Of a DNA stretch of 64,000 nt, positions 19,036 to 28,891 are shown one piece after another. Positions within the stretch are counted from its first letter, which is position 1. Each line of letters opens with the position of its first letter. Both the position numbers and the translations under genes were made by a program. This DNA is from Sporotomaculum syntrophicum (GTDB lineage Bacteria > Bacillota > Desulfotomaculia > Desulfotomaculales > Desulfallaceae): contig NZ_LSRS01000006.1 of the NCBI RefSeq assembly GCF_009932395.1, forward strand, positions 90,173-154,172. Direction: 5' to 3'. The notes under the pieces are model-generated. The model saw only the letters and a list, made by a program, of their open reading frames with translations, ran no database searches and was not told where the DNA came from.

Positions 19036-19881
19036 TTATGGCCACTGCACTGGAATGGAGACAATATCCTGGGGACTACCGTCCTTTGGACTGTAGTCAA
19101 AAACCTCCAGCACTCCTTCTCCACTTGAGGGTGGATCAAATTTTATACTCATGGCGAAGTCTCCTCGCACTGGTGCGCCTGACGTAGTTGTGTAAGTTTC
19201 TGCTAATATCTTGCCGTTGCTATCCAGTAGTCTGGCGTTAACAGTGCCTTCATATACCAGGGCGCTGCCTTTAACAAGCAGGGGCACACCAACTACCTGA
19301 TGGGGCGAGGGGTGGGTTACCCAGATAGCAGGCTTGTATACCTTGGAGTAATCCTTGGTAAAGGGCTGATTATAAAGACCAACATGTCCCCACCAGTCTT
19401 GAGCCCGGCCATCCGTTCGGCCATTTACTTGAAAAGATACCTTTTCAATATTAGGTAAACCAGTTAAGGTATTGACTATGCTTTGTATACCCAGCGCTTC
19501 CCCGGACGAACCCAGGTTAGCGTTCAATACTTCTTCGGAAAAATCAACCGTAGCAAGGCCATTATTGATATTAATTCCCAAAATTTTAGTGCCGGGCGGC
19601 AAAATACTCTTTTTATCTTTAATTAGTACTTGCATAGCGGCATTGGCAACTTGTTTGGTATGGGGGATGGTATGTATCTCTCTAATAAGGTAGGCATCGT
19701 TTGAACTGAATTCCACAAAATAAACGGGCAGGTTTATATCATGTTCTTCTATATTTTTGTTGGGGATGTCATTTTTGCCTTCGTTATTTGTATCTTGATA
19801 AGAACTTGAACAGCCCATGCTGAGAATTAGCAAAAATACTATGAGTAACAATACCAGGTATGGCTTTCCTCGTGTATGCAT
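19036..19881 (-). CDS. GerMN/Gmad2-domain lipoprotein
   Basis: Secreted lipoprotein of 281 residues. The signal peptide LVLLLIVFLLILSMGC ends in a lipobox whose Cys would be acylated. The GerMN domain follows (LPVYFVEFSSNDAYLIRE.., TKILGININNGLATVDFSEE, SIVNTLTGLPNIEKVSFQVNG), then a Gmad2 immunoglobulin-like domain (AIWVTHPSPHQVVG.., LEVFDYSPKDGSPQD). GerMN proteins are linked to spore cortex and germination. Start ATG 19881 lies ten bases after AAAGGAG; an earlier in-frame start at 19905 overlaps that site. Confidence 0.85.
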   Translation of the reverse strand: MHTRGKPYLVLLLIVFLLILSMGCSSSYQDTNNEGKNDIPNKNIEEHDINLPVYFVEFSSNDAYLIREIHTIPHTKQVANAAMQVLIKDKKSILPPGTKILGININNGLATVDFSEEVLNANLGSSGEALGIQSIVNTLTGLPNIEKVSFQVNGRTDGRAQDWWGHVGLYNQPFTKDYSKVYKPAIWVTHPSPHQVVGVPLLVKGSALVYEGTVNARLLDSNGKILAETYTTTSGAPVRGDFAMSIKFDPPSSGEGVLEVFDYSPKDGSPQDIVSIPVQWP

Positions 19882-20025
19882 CGTTTCATCGCTCCTTTCC
19901 GACAAATAATTAATTTTAGTATATCATTTATAGCTTGGCTTTGCCATAAACAATAAAACTGATCGTTAATTAATATTAGCAATATATTATAATTATGCTG
20001 AATAAATCCACGGTAATATGTAGTA

Positions 20026-20058
20026 AAGAAGCCCTGTACAAAGGCACAGGGCTTCTTT
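20026..20058 (-). terminator. Intrinsic terminator
   Basis: aaagaagccctgt and acagggcttcttt form a 13-pair stem with an eight-base loop. T residues flank both sides; it most likely ends the small gene at 20154-20318. Confidence 0.65.
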
Positions 20059-20153
20059 TGTTGCACTTAGTATGATGCCGGTTTATGCGATTTATGATCC
20101 ATACTCTAAGTTTAATCTTGAAAAGTATTGCTTAACTAATTGTTGATGGAAGA

Positions 20154-20318
20154 TTAACTGTAAGGTATATAAATATGGTGGTCGGTCTTTTTACCGTCTG
20201 AATAGTAATCCAACTCTTTCATCGTCTTTTTAATAGGTTTAGCAAATATTGCGGCGAAAATTGAGATAAAGGTAAAGATGGACATGAAAATGTAAAATAT
20301 TACCCAGTTTTCCATCAT
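20154..20318 (-). CDS. 54-residue single-helix membrane protein
   Basis: Starts MMENWVIFYIFMSIFTFISI with one long hydrophobic helix, then KPIKKTMKELDYYSDGKK and a His/Tyr-rich end. ATG 20318 follows GGAGAGGAGGGAA, a very strong ribosome site. It has its own terminator downstream. No known family; missed by a 60-codon cut-off. Confidence 0.6.
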   Translation of the reverse strand: MMENWVIFYIFMSIFTFISIFAAIFAKPIKKTMKELDYYSDGKKTDHHIYIPYS

Positions 20319-20444
20319 GGGTATTCCCTCCTCTCCACATGATTAAATATGGAACTGCTTTAATTTAATTTAACATTTAAATAGCCTTTTAGTCAATGTC
20401 CGACCGCGGTTATTATTAGTTGGTGAATATGGCTCACTTTACAT

Positions 20445-20474
20445 TTGCGTACAAGGCGGTAATTGGTTTATAAT
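20445..20474 (+). promoter_or_regulatory. Promoter of the RNase P RNA gene
   Basis: TTGCGT at 20445-20450, an 18-base spacer and a perfect TATAAT at 20469-20474, placing the start near 20481. Confidence 0.6.
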
Positions 20475-20496
20475 TACGTCGTGTGAATATCTAAAA

Positions 20497-20858
20497 AATA
20501 GACTATGACGAGCAGTCGCTGCTGCGCGGTGATAAACTGTGCGGTAGAGGAAAGTCGAGACACGCACACCAGGTACCCAAAAGGCATTTGGTGTAGTACG
20601 GTGCCCGGTGCAAGCCGGGGCAGGGCGACCTGACGACGGCTAAAGAAACCCACCGGGTTTTGAGTCGCTGTAAAGTGCCACAGAAACTAGGTCACCGGGT
20701 AACCGGTGAGTGCAAGGGTAAACTCCACCAGCGTGCAACCCAAATAGGCAGCCTTTGAGCTGCGGGTAGGGGCACCCCCGTATGGGGGAGGTGAACCGTA
20801 AGGATCGCCTAGATAGATGACTGCTTAAACAGAATCTCGCTTACAGTCATAGTCTATT
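20497..20858 (+). ncRNA. rnpB: RNase P RNA
   Basis: Catalytic RNA of RNase P. The ends pair as P1 (aatagactatgac with gtcatagtctatt). Conserved blocks are present in order: TAGAGGAAAGTC near 20545, the CCACAGAAAC segment near 20680, GCAAGGGTAAACTCC, and near the 3' end AGATAGATGACTG with ACAGAATCTCGCTTACAG. About 360 nt, normal for the family. Followed by a terminator at 20869-20900. Confidence 0.92.
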
Positions 20859-20868
20859 CTTTATTAAC

Positions 20869-20900
20869 AAGCAGCACGGGCTTAGCCCGTGTTTGCTAGT
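20869..20900 (+). terminator. Hairpin after RNase P RNA
   Basis: cacgggc/gcccgtg with a TTA loop, extended by flanking AGCA/TGCT. Weak T-tract. Confidence 0.5.
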
Positions 20901-20969
20901 TAAAGCATTAATGCAATTTTAAAAGTCAATCATTGATTTATATAAAATTTTGTGAGATTATAATATTAC

Positions 20970-21110
20970 CTACTTGGTACGTGACCCCTTGTTTTTTTAA
21001 CCTACACATGTACTTCGGGAGCCCTGATCCGGTTGTCTATGTCAGGCCGTCATGAATGGAAGACAGAAGCAATTGGTCAAGCACCCACCTATGAGCAGGT
21101 GGGTCTTTAA
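20970..21110 (+). ncRNA. Candidate 6S RNA
   Basis: A non-coding stretch behind a perfect TATAAT (20959-20964). The 5' segment ggtacgtgaccccttg can pair with the 3' segment caattggtcaagcacc with a few internal mismatches. An inner stem tgtct/agaca encloses the middle, and the RNA would end in the hairpin acccacct/aggtgggt at 21083-21104. A long imperfect duplex with an open centre and the sequence GGTCAAGCACCCACCT recall Firmicute 6S RNA, the regulator that occupies RNA polymerase. This is pattern recognition; a covariance search would decide. Confidence 0.4.
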
Positions 21111-21153
21111 AAAAACTGGTGGGTGACGGCCCGGTGGGAAAGTCAAATTTGAT

Positions 21154-21186
21154 GGCCTTCGCAGTTTATATGCGAAGGCCTTTGGT
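21154..21186 (+). terminator. Intrinsic terminator
   Basis: ggccttcgca and tgcgaaggcc form a perfect ten-pair stem, followed by TTTGGTATTTT, upstream of addB. Confidence 0.65.
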
Positions 21187-21228
21187 ATTTTAGTTTGTTT
21201 CAGGCCAAGTAAGGGGGCTGGAAGTTAG

Positions 21229-24200
21229 TTGTATTTGAGGTTGATTATAGGTCGTGCGGGAGCAGGTAAAACAACTGCCTGTTTACAAGAAATCGGACGG
21301 GAGCTTGAACGTAAGCCGCTGGGTACACCTTTAATTTTACTGGTGCCCGAACAGGCTTCCTTTCAAATCGAGCACGCTTTAACCCGCGTTACGTCTGTGG
21401 GTGGTTTTATGCGGGCTCAGGTCCTGGGCTTTAACCGTTTGGCCCACCGACTGCTTCAGGAGGAGGGCGGGGTACTTCGGCTGCCCTTGGGGGAAATGGG
21501 TAAGCGGATGATTTTACGGCGGCTATTGGAAAAGAAACTGGATGAACTGCGTGTATTTGGACGGGCAGCCAGGCTTCCCGGATTTGTGGACAAACTGGCC
21601 CGGGCGCTGAGAGAACTAAAAGCATATCGGTTGACTGCAGAAGAGCTGGAACACTGTCTAACCGGGCTTGAACAAGCAGGAGAAACAGGGCAGCTGCTGG
21701 ATAAATTACGTGATTTACAACTGATTTTGACTGAATTTACATACTTTTTACAGGATCGCTTTATTGACCCTGATGATTATCTAACCCTTGCGGCAGAAAA
21801 AATAGTTCATTCCCAATGGCTCAGTCAGGCAAATATTTGGGTCGATGGTTTCACAGGTTTTACACCACAGGAATATACAGTGCTCGAAGCACTACTGCGC
21901 CATACAACTGGTATTAGCTTAACTTTGTGTATTGACCCCGGCTCAGCTGGACGGGTATTAACGGAGACCGAGCCCTTTTATCCGGTATGGGAAACATACA
22001 ACATTTTAGTGAACATGGCCCAAAAGGTAGGTTTACCTGTTAAGCTGTGGCATATTGCAGAAAATGAAAATCTCCCCAGGTTCCTATCACCACAGCTGGC
22101 TTATTTGGAGAGTGCTTTCTTTGATTACAGGACAATGATTAAGCCGGGTAAAGAAGCAAGAATAGCATGTACAGCAAGGCAGAAAACAGCTCTAGCCCCA
22201 GCTGCTACCGGTGCGGAGCCTGTTTTAAAAACGGAAGAATGCAGCGCAGGTGCTGCTCAAGGCATCAAAGTGATAGCTGCAGCAGACCGCCGGGCAGAAG
22301 TGGAGGGTATGGCCAGGGAAATCATTAATCTGTGCCGTAGCCGGGGCTTCCGCTGGCGGGAGATTGTGGTGCTGTTGCGGGATGTCGATTTGTACAGTGA
22401 GTTAATTGAAGCAATTTTTAACGATTATGGAATTCCTTTTTTTCTGGATCACAAGCGCACGGTATTGCAGCATCCCCTGGTAGAACTGATCCGGGCTGCA
22501 CTGGAAACAGTAACTGAGAACTGGGCTTTCGATCCAATATTCCGTTACCTGAAAACCGACCTTGTCCCGGTGAGCCGGGAGGAAGTCGATTTGCTGGAAA
22601 ACTATGTTTTGGAGCATGGGATTCGAGGCAGCCGCTGGTACGATAACCAGCCATGGTCGTATCACCGCCGGTTAACTTTGGAAGATGATGATGAAATATC
22701 AGCGCAGGTTATACAAACTTTGACGCAAATCAACTGTATCCGGGATGTTGCCGTGGCTGCTCTGGCCCATTTCTACCGGGTTATCCAGGCTGGCGTGACA
22801 GTGGCGGATTATACCGAGGCGTTGTATGGGCTGTTGGAACAACTTGAGGTGCCAAAACAGCTAGAACACTGGGCTACTCAAGCTAGTGAAGAAGGCCGGC
22901 TGGAGGAAGCCCGGAAGCATGAGCAAATTTGGGGGGATCTGGTAACGCTGCTGGATGAAGTGGTAGAGGCTTTAGGCGAGGAGGGGCTAGCTTTAAACCA
23001 GTACACTGTTATTCTAGATGCCGGCCTTGCCGCCCTGCGCCTGGGTCTGATTCCTCCGGGGCTTGATCAGGTGGTGGTGGGCTCGCTGGACCGCTCCCGC
23101 AGTCCCCAGGTTAGAGCTGCGTTCCTTCCTGGCTTAAATGACGGGGTGTTGCCTGCCCGGCTAACCGAAGAAGGTATATTTACCGAAATTGAACGTGAAC
23201 GTTTGTTGGACAGCGGTCTGCCACTGGCTCCGGGCGTTCGGCGCAGGGTTTTCGACGAGCAATTTATTGTTTATCAAGCACTTACCCGGGCATCTGAACA
23301 GTTGGTGCTTTCCTATCCACTGGCTGACGGGGAAGGGCGGGCGCTGCGACCTTCGCCCGTGGTGCACCGGGTGCGCGAAATTTTCCCCGACCTGGTCGAG
23401 GGTTTATGGCTGCAGGAACCGGGTGCGGAACAGGTCACTGACCTGGACTTTGTTGCTCGGCCAGGACGGTGCTTGACCTACCTTGCCGGCCGTTTGCGTG
23501 ATGCTGGGGCCGGACGTGAAATTAATCCGCTGTGGTGGGACGTATATAACTGGTTTGTACGTAACAAGAAGGATGATCCCTTGTTTGCCCGGGTGGTCGG
23601 AAGCTTATTTTACCGCAACCGGGAAGAACGTTTGCCCCGTGCTTTAAGCCGGCAGTTGTACGGACAGCCTTTTAAGACCGGGGTATCCGGTTTGGAGAAA
23701 TTCCGTTCCTGTCCCTTTGCTCATTTTTTGTCCAACGGTTTGCGGTTAAAAGACCGGGCAGTGTTCCGGCTGCAAGCGCCGGGCACTGGACAGTTTTTTC
23801 ACGCCGCACTCAAGCTGTTTGCCCAGCGGCTGCAGGCAGAGGGATTGGATTGGGGAAAAGTGGAAGCTGACCGGTGCCGCGAACTGGCTGGTGAGGTAGT
23901 GGATACACTAGCTCCGCGCCTGCAAAGTGAAATATTGCTAAGCTCTGCCCGGCACTTTTACTTAACGGGCAGATTAAAACGCATTGTGCAGCGTTCGGCA
24001 CTGGTGCTGGCTGAGCATGCTCGGCGCGGGCGCTTCCGCCCTGTGGGACTGGAACTGGCCTTTGGTCCCGGGGGTGATTTACCAGGCGTAATATTTACTC
24101 TATCCGGCGGCGGGGAAATGCTGCTTACCGGTCGTATAGACCGCCTGGATGCGGCGCAAACTGAAGAAGGTAATCTGTACCTGAGGGTGATTGATTACAA

Positions 24201-24843
24201 ATCCGGAGCGACCACCATCAATCTGAGTGATATTTGGCATGGTCTCAATCTGCAACTGCTTACCTATTTAGAGGTGGCGCTGGAGTATTCCCAACAGCTG
24301 CTGGGCAGCCAGGGCTTACCCGGTGCCGTATTGTATTTCCGTATAGCCGAGCCGCTACTGCAAACGGATGGCACGCCGCTGCAGAGTGATGAAACCGAAC
24401 AGCTGCTACTTAAAGAGTTGAAAATGAAAGGCTTGCTGTTGGCCGAGTCTGACTTGGTAAGATTGATGGACAGTATGGCCGGGATAGCCCCGGACATTTT
24501 ACCTGTGAGTATTAAAAAGGACGGCAGCTTTGCCGCTCGCTCCTCAGTACTGGATCGGGAACAGTTTGCTATGCTGAGGGCTTACCTGAGGCAGCAGCTG
24601 ATCAGCGCGGGAGAGGATATTCTGGCCGGAGTTAAAGAGATCAGTCCCTACCGGCAGGGGGAGTTTCGCTATTGCCGCTATTGCTCCTATAAACCGGTAT
24701 GCCAGTTCGACCTGCTGTTGCCTGATAATTCTTTTAGAATTATCACACCGGAAAAAGACGCCCTTATTTGGCTGCGTATCCAACAACATTTGGAGGCAAA
24801 TGGAGACTTGGTAATAGAAAGGCGGGCGGATGATAATGACTGA
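21229..24843 (+). CDS. addB: ATP-dependent nuclease subunit B (AddB)
   Basis: Partner of AddA in the helicase-nuclease that processes double-strand breaks for RecA. The 1,204-residue protein starts with Walker A IGRAGAGKTTA, has LVPEQASFQIE, an inactive-helicase middle, and a C-terminal RecB-type nuclease with LRVIDYKSGATT. The iron-sulfur cysteines are visible: FRSCPFAHFL near residue 825 and CRYCSYKPVC near residue 1147. Start TTG 21229; TTG 21235 is equally possible, with AAGGGGG upstream. The end overlaps addA. Confidence 0.93.
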   Translation: MYLRLIIGRAGAGKTTACLQEIGRELERKPLGTPLILLVPEQASFQIEHALTRVTSVGGFMRAQVLGFNRLAHRLLQEEGGVLRLPLGEMGKRMILRRLLEKKLDELRVFGRAARLPGFVDKLARALRELKAYRLTAEELEHCLTGLEQAGETGQLLDKLRDLQLILTEFTYFLQDRFIDPDDYLTLAAEKIVHSQWLSQANIWVDGFTGFTPQEYTVLEALLRHTTGISLTLCIDPGSAGRVLTETEPFYPVWETYNILVNMAQKVGLPVKLWHIAENENLPRFLSPQLAYLESAFFDYRTMIKPGKEARIACTARQKTALAPAATGAEPVLKTEECSAGAAQGIKVIAAADRRAEVEGMAREIINLCRSRGFRWREIVVLLRDVDLYSELIEAIFNDYGIPFFLDHKRTVLQHPLVELIRAALETVTENWAFDPIFRYLKTDLVPVSREEVDLLENYVLEHGIRGSRWYDNQPWSYHRRLTLEDDDEISAQVIQTLTQINCIRDVAVAALAHFYRVIQAGVTVADYTEALYGLLEQLEVPKQLEHWATQASEEGRLEEARKHEQIWGDLVTLLDEVVEALGEEGLALNQYTVILDAGLAALRLGLIPPGLDQVVVGSLDRSRSPQVRAAFLPGLNDGVLPARLTEEGIFTEIERERLLDSGLPLAPGVRRRVFDEQFIVYQALTRASEQLVLSYPLADGEGRALRPSPVVHRVREIFPDLVEGLWLQEPGAEQVTDLDFVARPGRCLTYLAGRLRDAGAGREINPLWWDVYNWFVRNKKDDPLFARVVGSLFYRNREERLPRALSRQLYGQPFKTGVSGLEKFRSCPFAHFLSNGLRLKDRAVFRLQAPGTGQFFHAALKLFAQRLQAEGLDWGKVEADRCRELAGEVVDTLAPRLQSEILLSSARHFYLTGRLKRIVQRSALVLAEHARRGRFRPVGLELAFGPGGDLPGVIFTLSGGGEMLLTGRIDRLDAAQTEEGNLYLRVIDYKSGATTINLSDIWHGLNLQLLTYLEVALEYSQQLLGSQGLPGAVLYFRIAEPLLQTDGTPLQSDETEQLLLKELKMKGLLLAESDLVRLMDSMAGIAPDILPVSIKKDGSFAARSSVLDREQFAMLRAYLRQQLISAGEDILAGVKEISPYRQGEFRYCRYCSYKPVCQFDLLLPDNSFRIITPEKDALIWLRIQQHLEANGDLVIERRADDND

Positions 24844-27800
24844 AACTTGGACTCCAGAGCAGATAAATGCAATTACCAGCCGGGATGACCGGCTATTGGT
24901 AGCGGCGGCGGCCGGGGCCGGTAAAACTGCTGTACTGGTGGAGCGCATTATCAGGCGAATTACCGACCATGCAGACCCGGTGGATGTGGATCGCTTGCTG
25001 GTGGTTACTTTTACCAATGCGGCGGCTGCGGAAATGCGGGAGCGTATTGGCCAAGCCATTAACCGTGCTTTGGAAAGAGAGCCGGGCTCAGTGCTCCTGC
25101 ACCGCCAGCTAGCCCTGCTGCAGCGGGCCAGCATCAGCACTCTGCACTCTTTTTGTCTGGAACTAGTCCGGCAGCATTTTTATCAACTGGAACTGGACCC
25201 GGCGTTCCGGGTAGCTGATGATGCTGAAGCTGCTTTGATTCAGCTGGATGCACTGGAGGAGGTTTTTGAGAACCGGTTTGCTGCGGAGGAACAGTCTTTC
25301 CTGGCCTTGGCAGATTGTTATGGCGGGCAACAGGATGACACGGGCTTGCAGGAACTGGTGCTGGAGTTGTATAAATTTTCCCGCAGCACTCCCCAGCCCG
25401 GAGCATGGCTAAGCCGGCTGCCGGAGTGGTTTAACCTGCCCGAGGAGACTGCAGTTGATGATTTGCCCTGGTTTATAATAATAAAAGAAAGTATTCAAAA
25501 CGAACTGAACGGTGTGCGGGACATGTTAAAACAGGCCATGCAAATAGCCGGTTGCTCAGGAGGGCCACAGCCCTACCTGGTGGCCCTGGAGGAGGACATA
25601 CTGCTGCTTGATGATTTAGTTAAGGCCTGTGCCGTTGGCTGGGATAAGCTTTACCGGCAGTTTAACGCAATAGTGTTTAGTAAACTGGCTAATTGTAAAA
25701 AGGGGACTGCTGATGAAGACTTGAAAAAAACCGTTCAGAAGTTGCGCAATACAGCCAAAGAACGGATACAAAAAATACGCAGGCGCTATTTTAACCGTCC
25801 CGCTGAGATGCTGCTGAATGAACTACGGCAAATGACCCCGCTCATGGGTACACTGGCCGGGTTGGTGGGGCAGTTTGCCGTTCAATACCAGCAGGCTAAA
25901 AAGGCTCGCGGAGTGGTTGATTTCAGTGACCTGGAGCATTATGCACTGCAAATTTTGCAGGAGATGCCCGCTGCTGCAGGCGGCGGTGGTTCTGTGGAAA
26001 CTGACAGTACCACCTCTGGTGACATACGCCCCTCCACTGTGGCCTTAGAACTGCGGGGGCGTTTTGCTGAGGTGCTGGTAGACGAGTACCAGGACATTAA
26101 TGCCGTGCAGGAAACTATTTTAAGCCTGCTGGCTGGTTCTGGCGGTCGGAGCGACCCCTGTTTGTTTATGGTAGGTGATGTTAAGCAAAGCATTTACCGG
26201 TTCCGGCTATCCGAGCCTGGCTTGTTCATGCACAAGTATCAACGCTTTGCCGCCGCCGACGGTGAGGGAAGACTGATCACCCTGACGCGCAACTATCGCA
26301 GCCATCAGAGTGTGGTAGATGGAGTTAATTATATATTTCGACAGATCATGAGCTTTGCAGTGGGAGAAATGGATTACAATACCCGGGACGAGCTGGTTTG
26401 TGCTGCAGAGTACCCTGCCAGTCCCGGAGCGGCTGAAGAGAATGCCGTAGTAATTGATGTTGACACAGGTGGTTTCGTTAGACAGGCCAGCCGACTAAAA
26501 GGGAGTGCAATTACGGGTGAAGCTGTGGAATTGCACTTGATTGACTTATCGGCCGGGCAGGGAGCGATTCCCGGTGCGGATGAGAATGATTCAACTGCAG
26601 ATGAGGAAGATGTGTCAAACCAGGGCACCGAGCCCGAGGAGGATTTGGATGCCCTGCAGCTCGAGGCACGCATTGTGGCCCGGCAAATTATCCGGCTATT
26701 TGAAGAGGGCTTTCAAGTTTATGACAATCGGGAGGGGCAAAAGGGGTACCGCCGGCTGACCTACCGGGATGTGGTTGTACTGCTCAGAGCAACCATTGGA
26801 CGGGCAAATGTATTTGTTGAAGAGTTCGGCAGGTTAGGCATACCTGCCTATGCTGAGCTTAATACAGGATATTTTGAAGCCACTGAGGTTGAAACCATGC
26901 TGGCACTGCTAAAAATTATTGATAACCCGCGTCAGGATGTACCGCTAGCAGCAGTGCTGCGCTCGCCTCTGGCGGGTTTTGACTCGGAGGCTTTAGCTCA
27001 AATAAGGCTGTACGGCGGACCGGGAGATTTTTATGATGCTGTGGTCCTGAGTACTATGAAAGGCCCGGAGGAACTGGCCGGGCCGCTGACGCAGTTTCTT
27101 AAAAGATTGGAACGCTGGCGTACTATGGCCCGCAGGTGCAGCTTAGCAGAGCTTGTTTGGTCCTTGTACCGGGAAACTGGTTACTATGATTTTGTGGGTG
27201 GTTTGCCGGGAGGCAGCCAGCGCCAGGCTAATTTGCGGGCACTTTACAGCCGGGTTCGGCAGTACGAAGCTACCGCTTATCGCGGTTTATTTCGCTTCAT
27301 GCGTTTTATTGAGCGTATCCGGGACAACAGCGGTGATATGGGTGCGGCTCGTTCCCTGGGGGAAAGTGAAAATGTAGTGCGCATTATGAGTATTCATAAG
27401 AGCAAGGGATTGGAATTCCCGGTAGTGATTGTGGCCGGGCTGGGCAAAAGGTTCAACCTTAAGGATTTAAATAAAAGTGTATTGATGCACAGAAATCTGG
27501 GGCTTGGTCCCCAGCTTGTGGATACTAAGCAGCGCGTTGCCTACCCTACGGTAGCTAAGCTGGCGGTGCGTGATAAGCTGCGAGCAGAGACACTTGCCGA
27601 GGAGATGCGAGTGCTATATGTGGCTATGACCAGGGCACGGGAAAAATTGATTTTAGTTGGTGGGGTACGCCGGTTGCGGGATTGCTCCACCCAGTGGTGT
27701 GCCGCTGTGGGGCAAACCCAGATACAGTTGCCGGCCTGGCTGACCTCCGGAGCCAGGCACTGTCTGGACTGGCTTGGCCCGGCGCTTGCCAGGCACCGCG

Positions 27801-28813
27801 ACGGTGCTCCGCTGCGAGAACTGGCTGGTGCTGTTACACCGTCTGTGCCGCTTGAAGACCCGGCAATGGCCAATAACGGAGCGCTGCCCGGGGGAGCTGC
27901 TGTTTGGGGTGATTCTTCGAGCTGGCGTTTGTTTATCTGGGATAGCACCATCCGGCAGCAGCAGGCTGATGCGTTGCCTTCTGCTACTTATATGGAGCAG
28001 CTGCGCCGGCTTGAGCCGGTATCCGAAGCTAGCCCGCTGGCCAAGCAGGTGGAGTCCCGTTTGAACTGGCGCTACCCGTATCAGCTTTACCAGAGCCTGC
28101 CGGCCAGGGCTACCGTTACCGATCTAAAATATATGACTCAGCTGCTGGCTGATACAGCTGGCGATGTGCAACAGCAGCCAAGCATGGATTTTCAGCGCAG
28201 CCTGGCTTCCAGGCCGCTGTTTATGCAAAAAAAATCCAAGCTAACAGCTGCTGAGCGGGGGCAAGCCCTGCACCTGGTGATGCAGTTGCTGGACTTAAAG
28301 GGTAACCTTGAGACAGACGGGATAAGCGAGCAGATAGACCTGATGGTGGAGCAGGAAAAGCTCAGTCGGGACCAGGCTGCAGTGGTGCAGCCTGAGACAG
28401 TGGCTCGTTTTTGGAGCAGTAGCCTGGGACAAAGGATATTGCAGAGTAGCCAGGTTTATCGTGAGCTACCCTTTACGCTAGCACTACCCATAAAGCAGGT
28501 CTACCCTGAGGTGACGGGAAGTGGTTCAAGTGATGAAACCGTGCTGGTGCAGGGGATTATTGACTGCCTGGCGGACGAGAAGGAAGGTCTGCTATTGGTA
28601 GATTATAAAACCGACCGATATACACCAGACACACTGCTTCAGACAGCCTCGCGTTACTATAGTCAACTTGCTCTGTATATCAGAGCAGCTGAGCGGATCA
28701 CCGGACGCGGAGTCACAGCTGCCTATTTTTACATGTTTTATGGTGGAGATACCCTGACTTACAAAAATGAGGAAGTACTGGGGCGAGTTATCAATTTTAA
28801 CAAATTAATCTAA
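24830..28813 (+). CDS. addA: ATP-dependent helicase/nuclease subunit A (AddA)
   Basis: UvrD-like 3'-5' helicase with a C-terminal nuclease, 1,327 residues. N-terminal VAAAAGAGKTAVLVERI (Walker A), VVTFTNAAAAEMRERI (motif Ia), LVDEYQDINAVQ (Walker B), GDVKQSIYRFR (motif III), MSIHKSKGLEFPVVI (motif V) and LYVAMTRAREKLILV (motif VI). The nuclease block is GIIDCLADEKEGLLLVDYKTD. Starts inside the last codons of addB, a translational-coupling arrangement usual for this pair. Confidence 0.95.
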   Translation: MIMTETWTPEQINAITSRDDRLLVAAAAGAGKTAVLVERIIRRITDHADPVDVDRLLVVTFTNAAAAEMRERIGQAINRALEREPGSVLLHRQLALLQRASISTLHSFCLELVRQHFYQLELDPAFRVADDAEAALIQLDALEEVFENRFAAEEQSFLALADCYGGQQDDTGLQELVLELYKFSRSTPQPGAWLSRLPEWFNLPEETAVDDLPWFIIIKESIQNELNGVRDMLKQAMQIAGCSGGPQPYLVALEEDILLLDDLVKACAVGWDKLYRQFNAIVFSKLANCKKGTADEDLKKTVQKLRNTAKERIQKIRRRYFNRPAEMLLNELRQMTPLMGTLAGLVGQFAVQYQQAKKARGVVDFSDLEHYALQILQEMPAAAGGGGSVETDSTTSGDIRPSTVALELRGRFAEVLVDEYQDINAVQETILSLLAGSGGRSDPCLFMVGDVKQSIYRFRLSEPGLFMHKYQRFAAADGEGRLITLTRNYRSHQSVVDGVNYIFRQIMSFAVGEMDYNTRDELVCAAEYPASPGAAEENAVVIDVDTGGFVRQASRLKGSAITGEAVELHLIDLSAGQGAIPGADENDSTADEEDVSNQGTEPEEDLDALQLEARIVARQIIRLFEEGFQVYDNREGQKGYRRLTYRDVVVLLRATIGRANVFVEEFGRLGIPAYAELNTGYFEATEVETMLALLKIIDNPRQDVPLAAVLRSPLAGFDSEALAQIRLYGGPGDFYDAVVLSTMKGPEELAGPLTQFLKRLERWRTMARRCSLAELVWSLYRETGYYDFVGGLPGGSQRQANLRALYSRVRQYEATAYRGLFRFMRFIERIRDNSGDMGAARSLGESENVVRIMSIHKSKGLEFPVVIVAGLGKRFNLKDLNKSVLMHRNLGLGPQLVDTKQRVAYPTVAKLAVRDKLRAETLAEEMRVLYVAMTRAREKLILVGGVRRLRDCSTQWCAAVGQTQIQLPAWLTSGARHCLDWLGPALARHRDGAPLRELAGAVTPSVPLEDPAMANNGALPGGAAVWGDSSSWRLFIWDSTIRQQQADALPSATYMEQLRRLEPVSEASPLAKQVESRLNWRYPYQLYQSLPARATVTDLKYMTQLLADTAGDVQQQPSMDFQRSLASRPLFMQKKSKLTAAERGQALHLVMQLLDLKGNLETDGISEQIDLMVEQEKLSRDQAAVVQPETVARFWSSSLGQRILQSSQVYRELPFTLALPIKQVYPEVTGSGSSDETVLVQGIIDCLADEKEGLLLVDYKTDRYTPDTLLQTASRYYSQLALYIRAAERITGRGVTAAYFYMFYGGDTLTYKNEEVLGRVINFNKLI

Positions 28814-28891
28814 TTAGGTGCAGGATTGCACAAGTTTGTACAGAAATACTTCATATAAATCAAACATTTTTGAATGAAGGAGATGTGTAAA

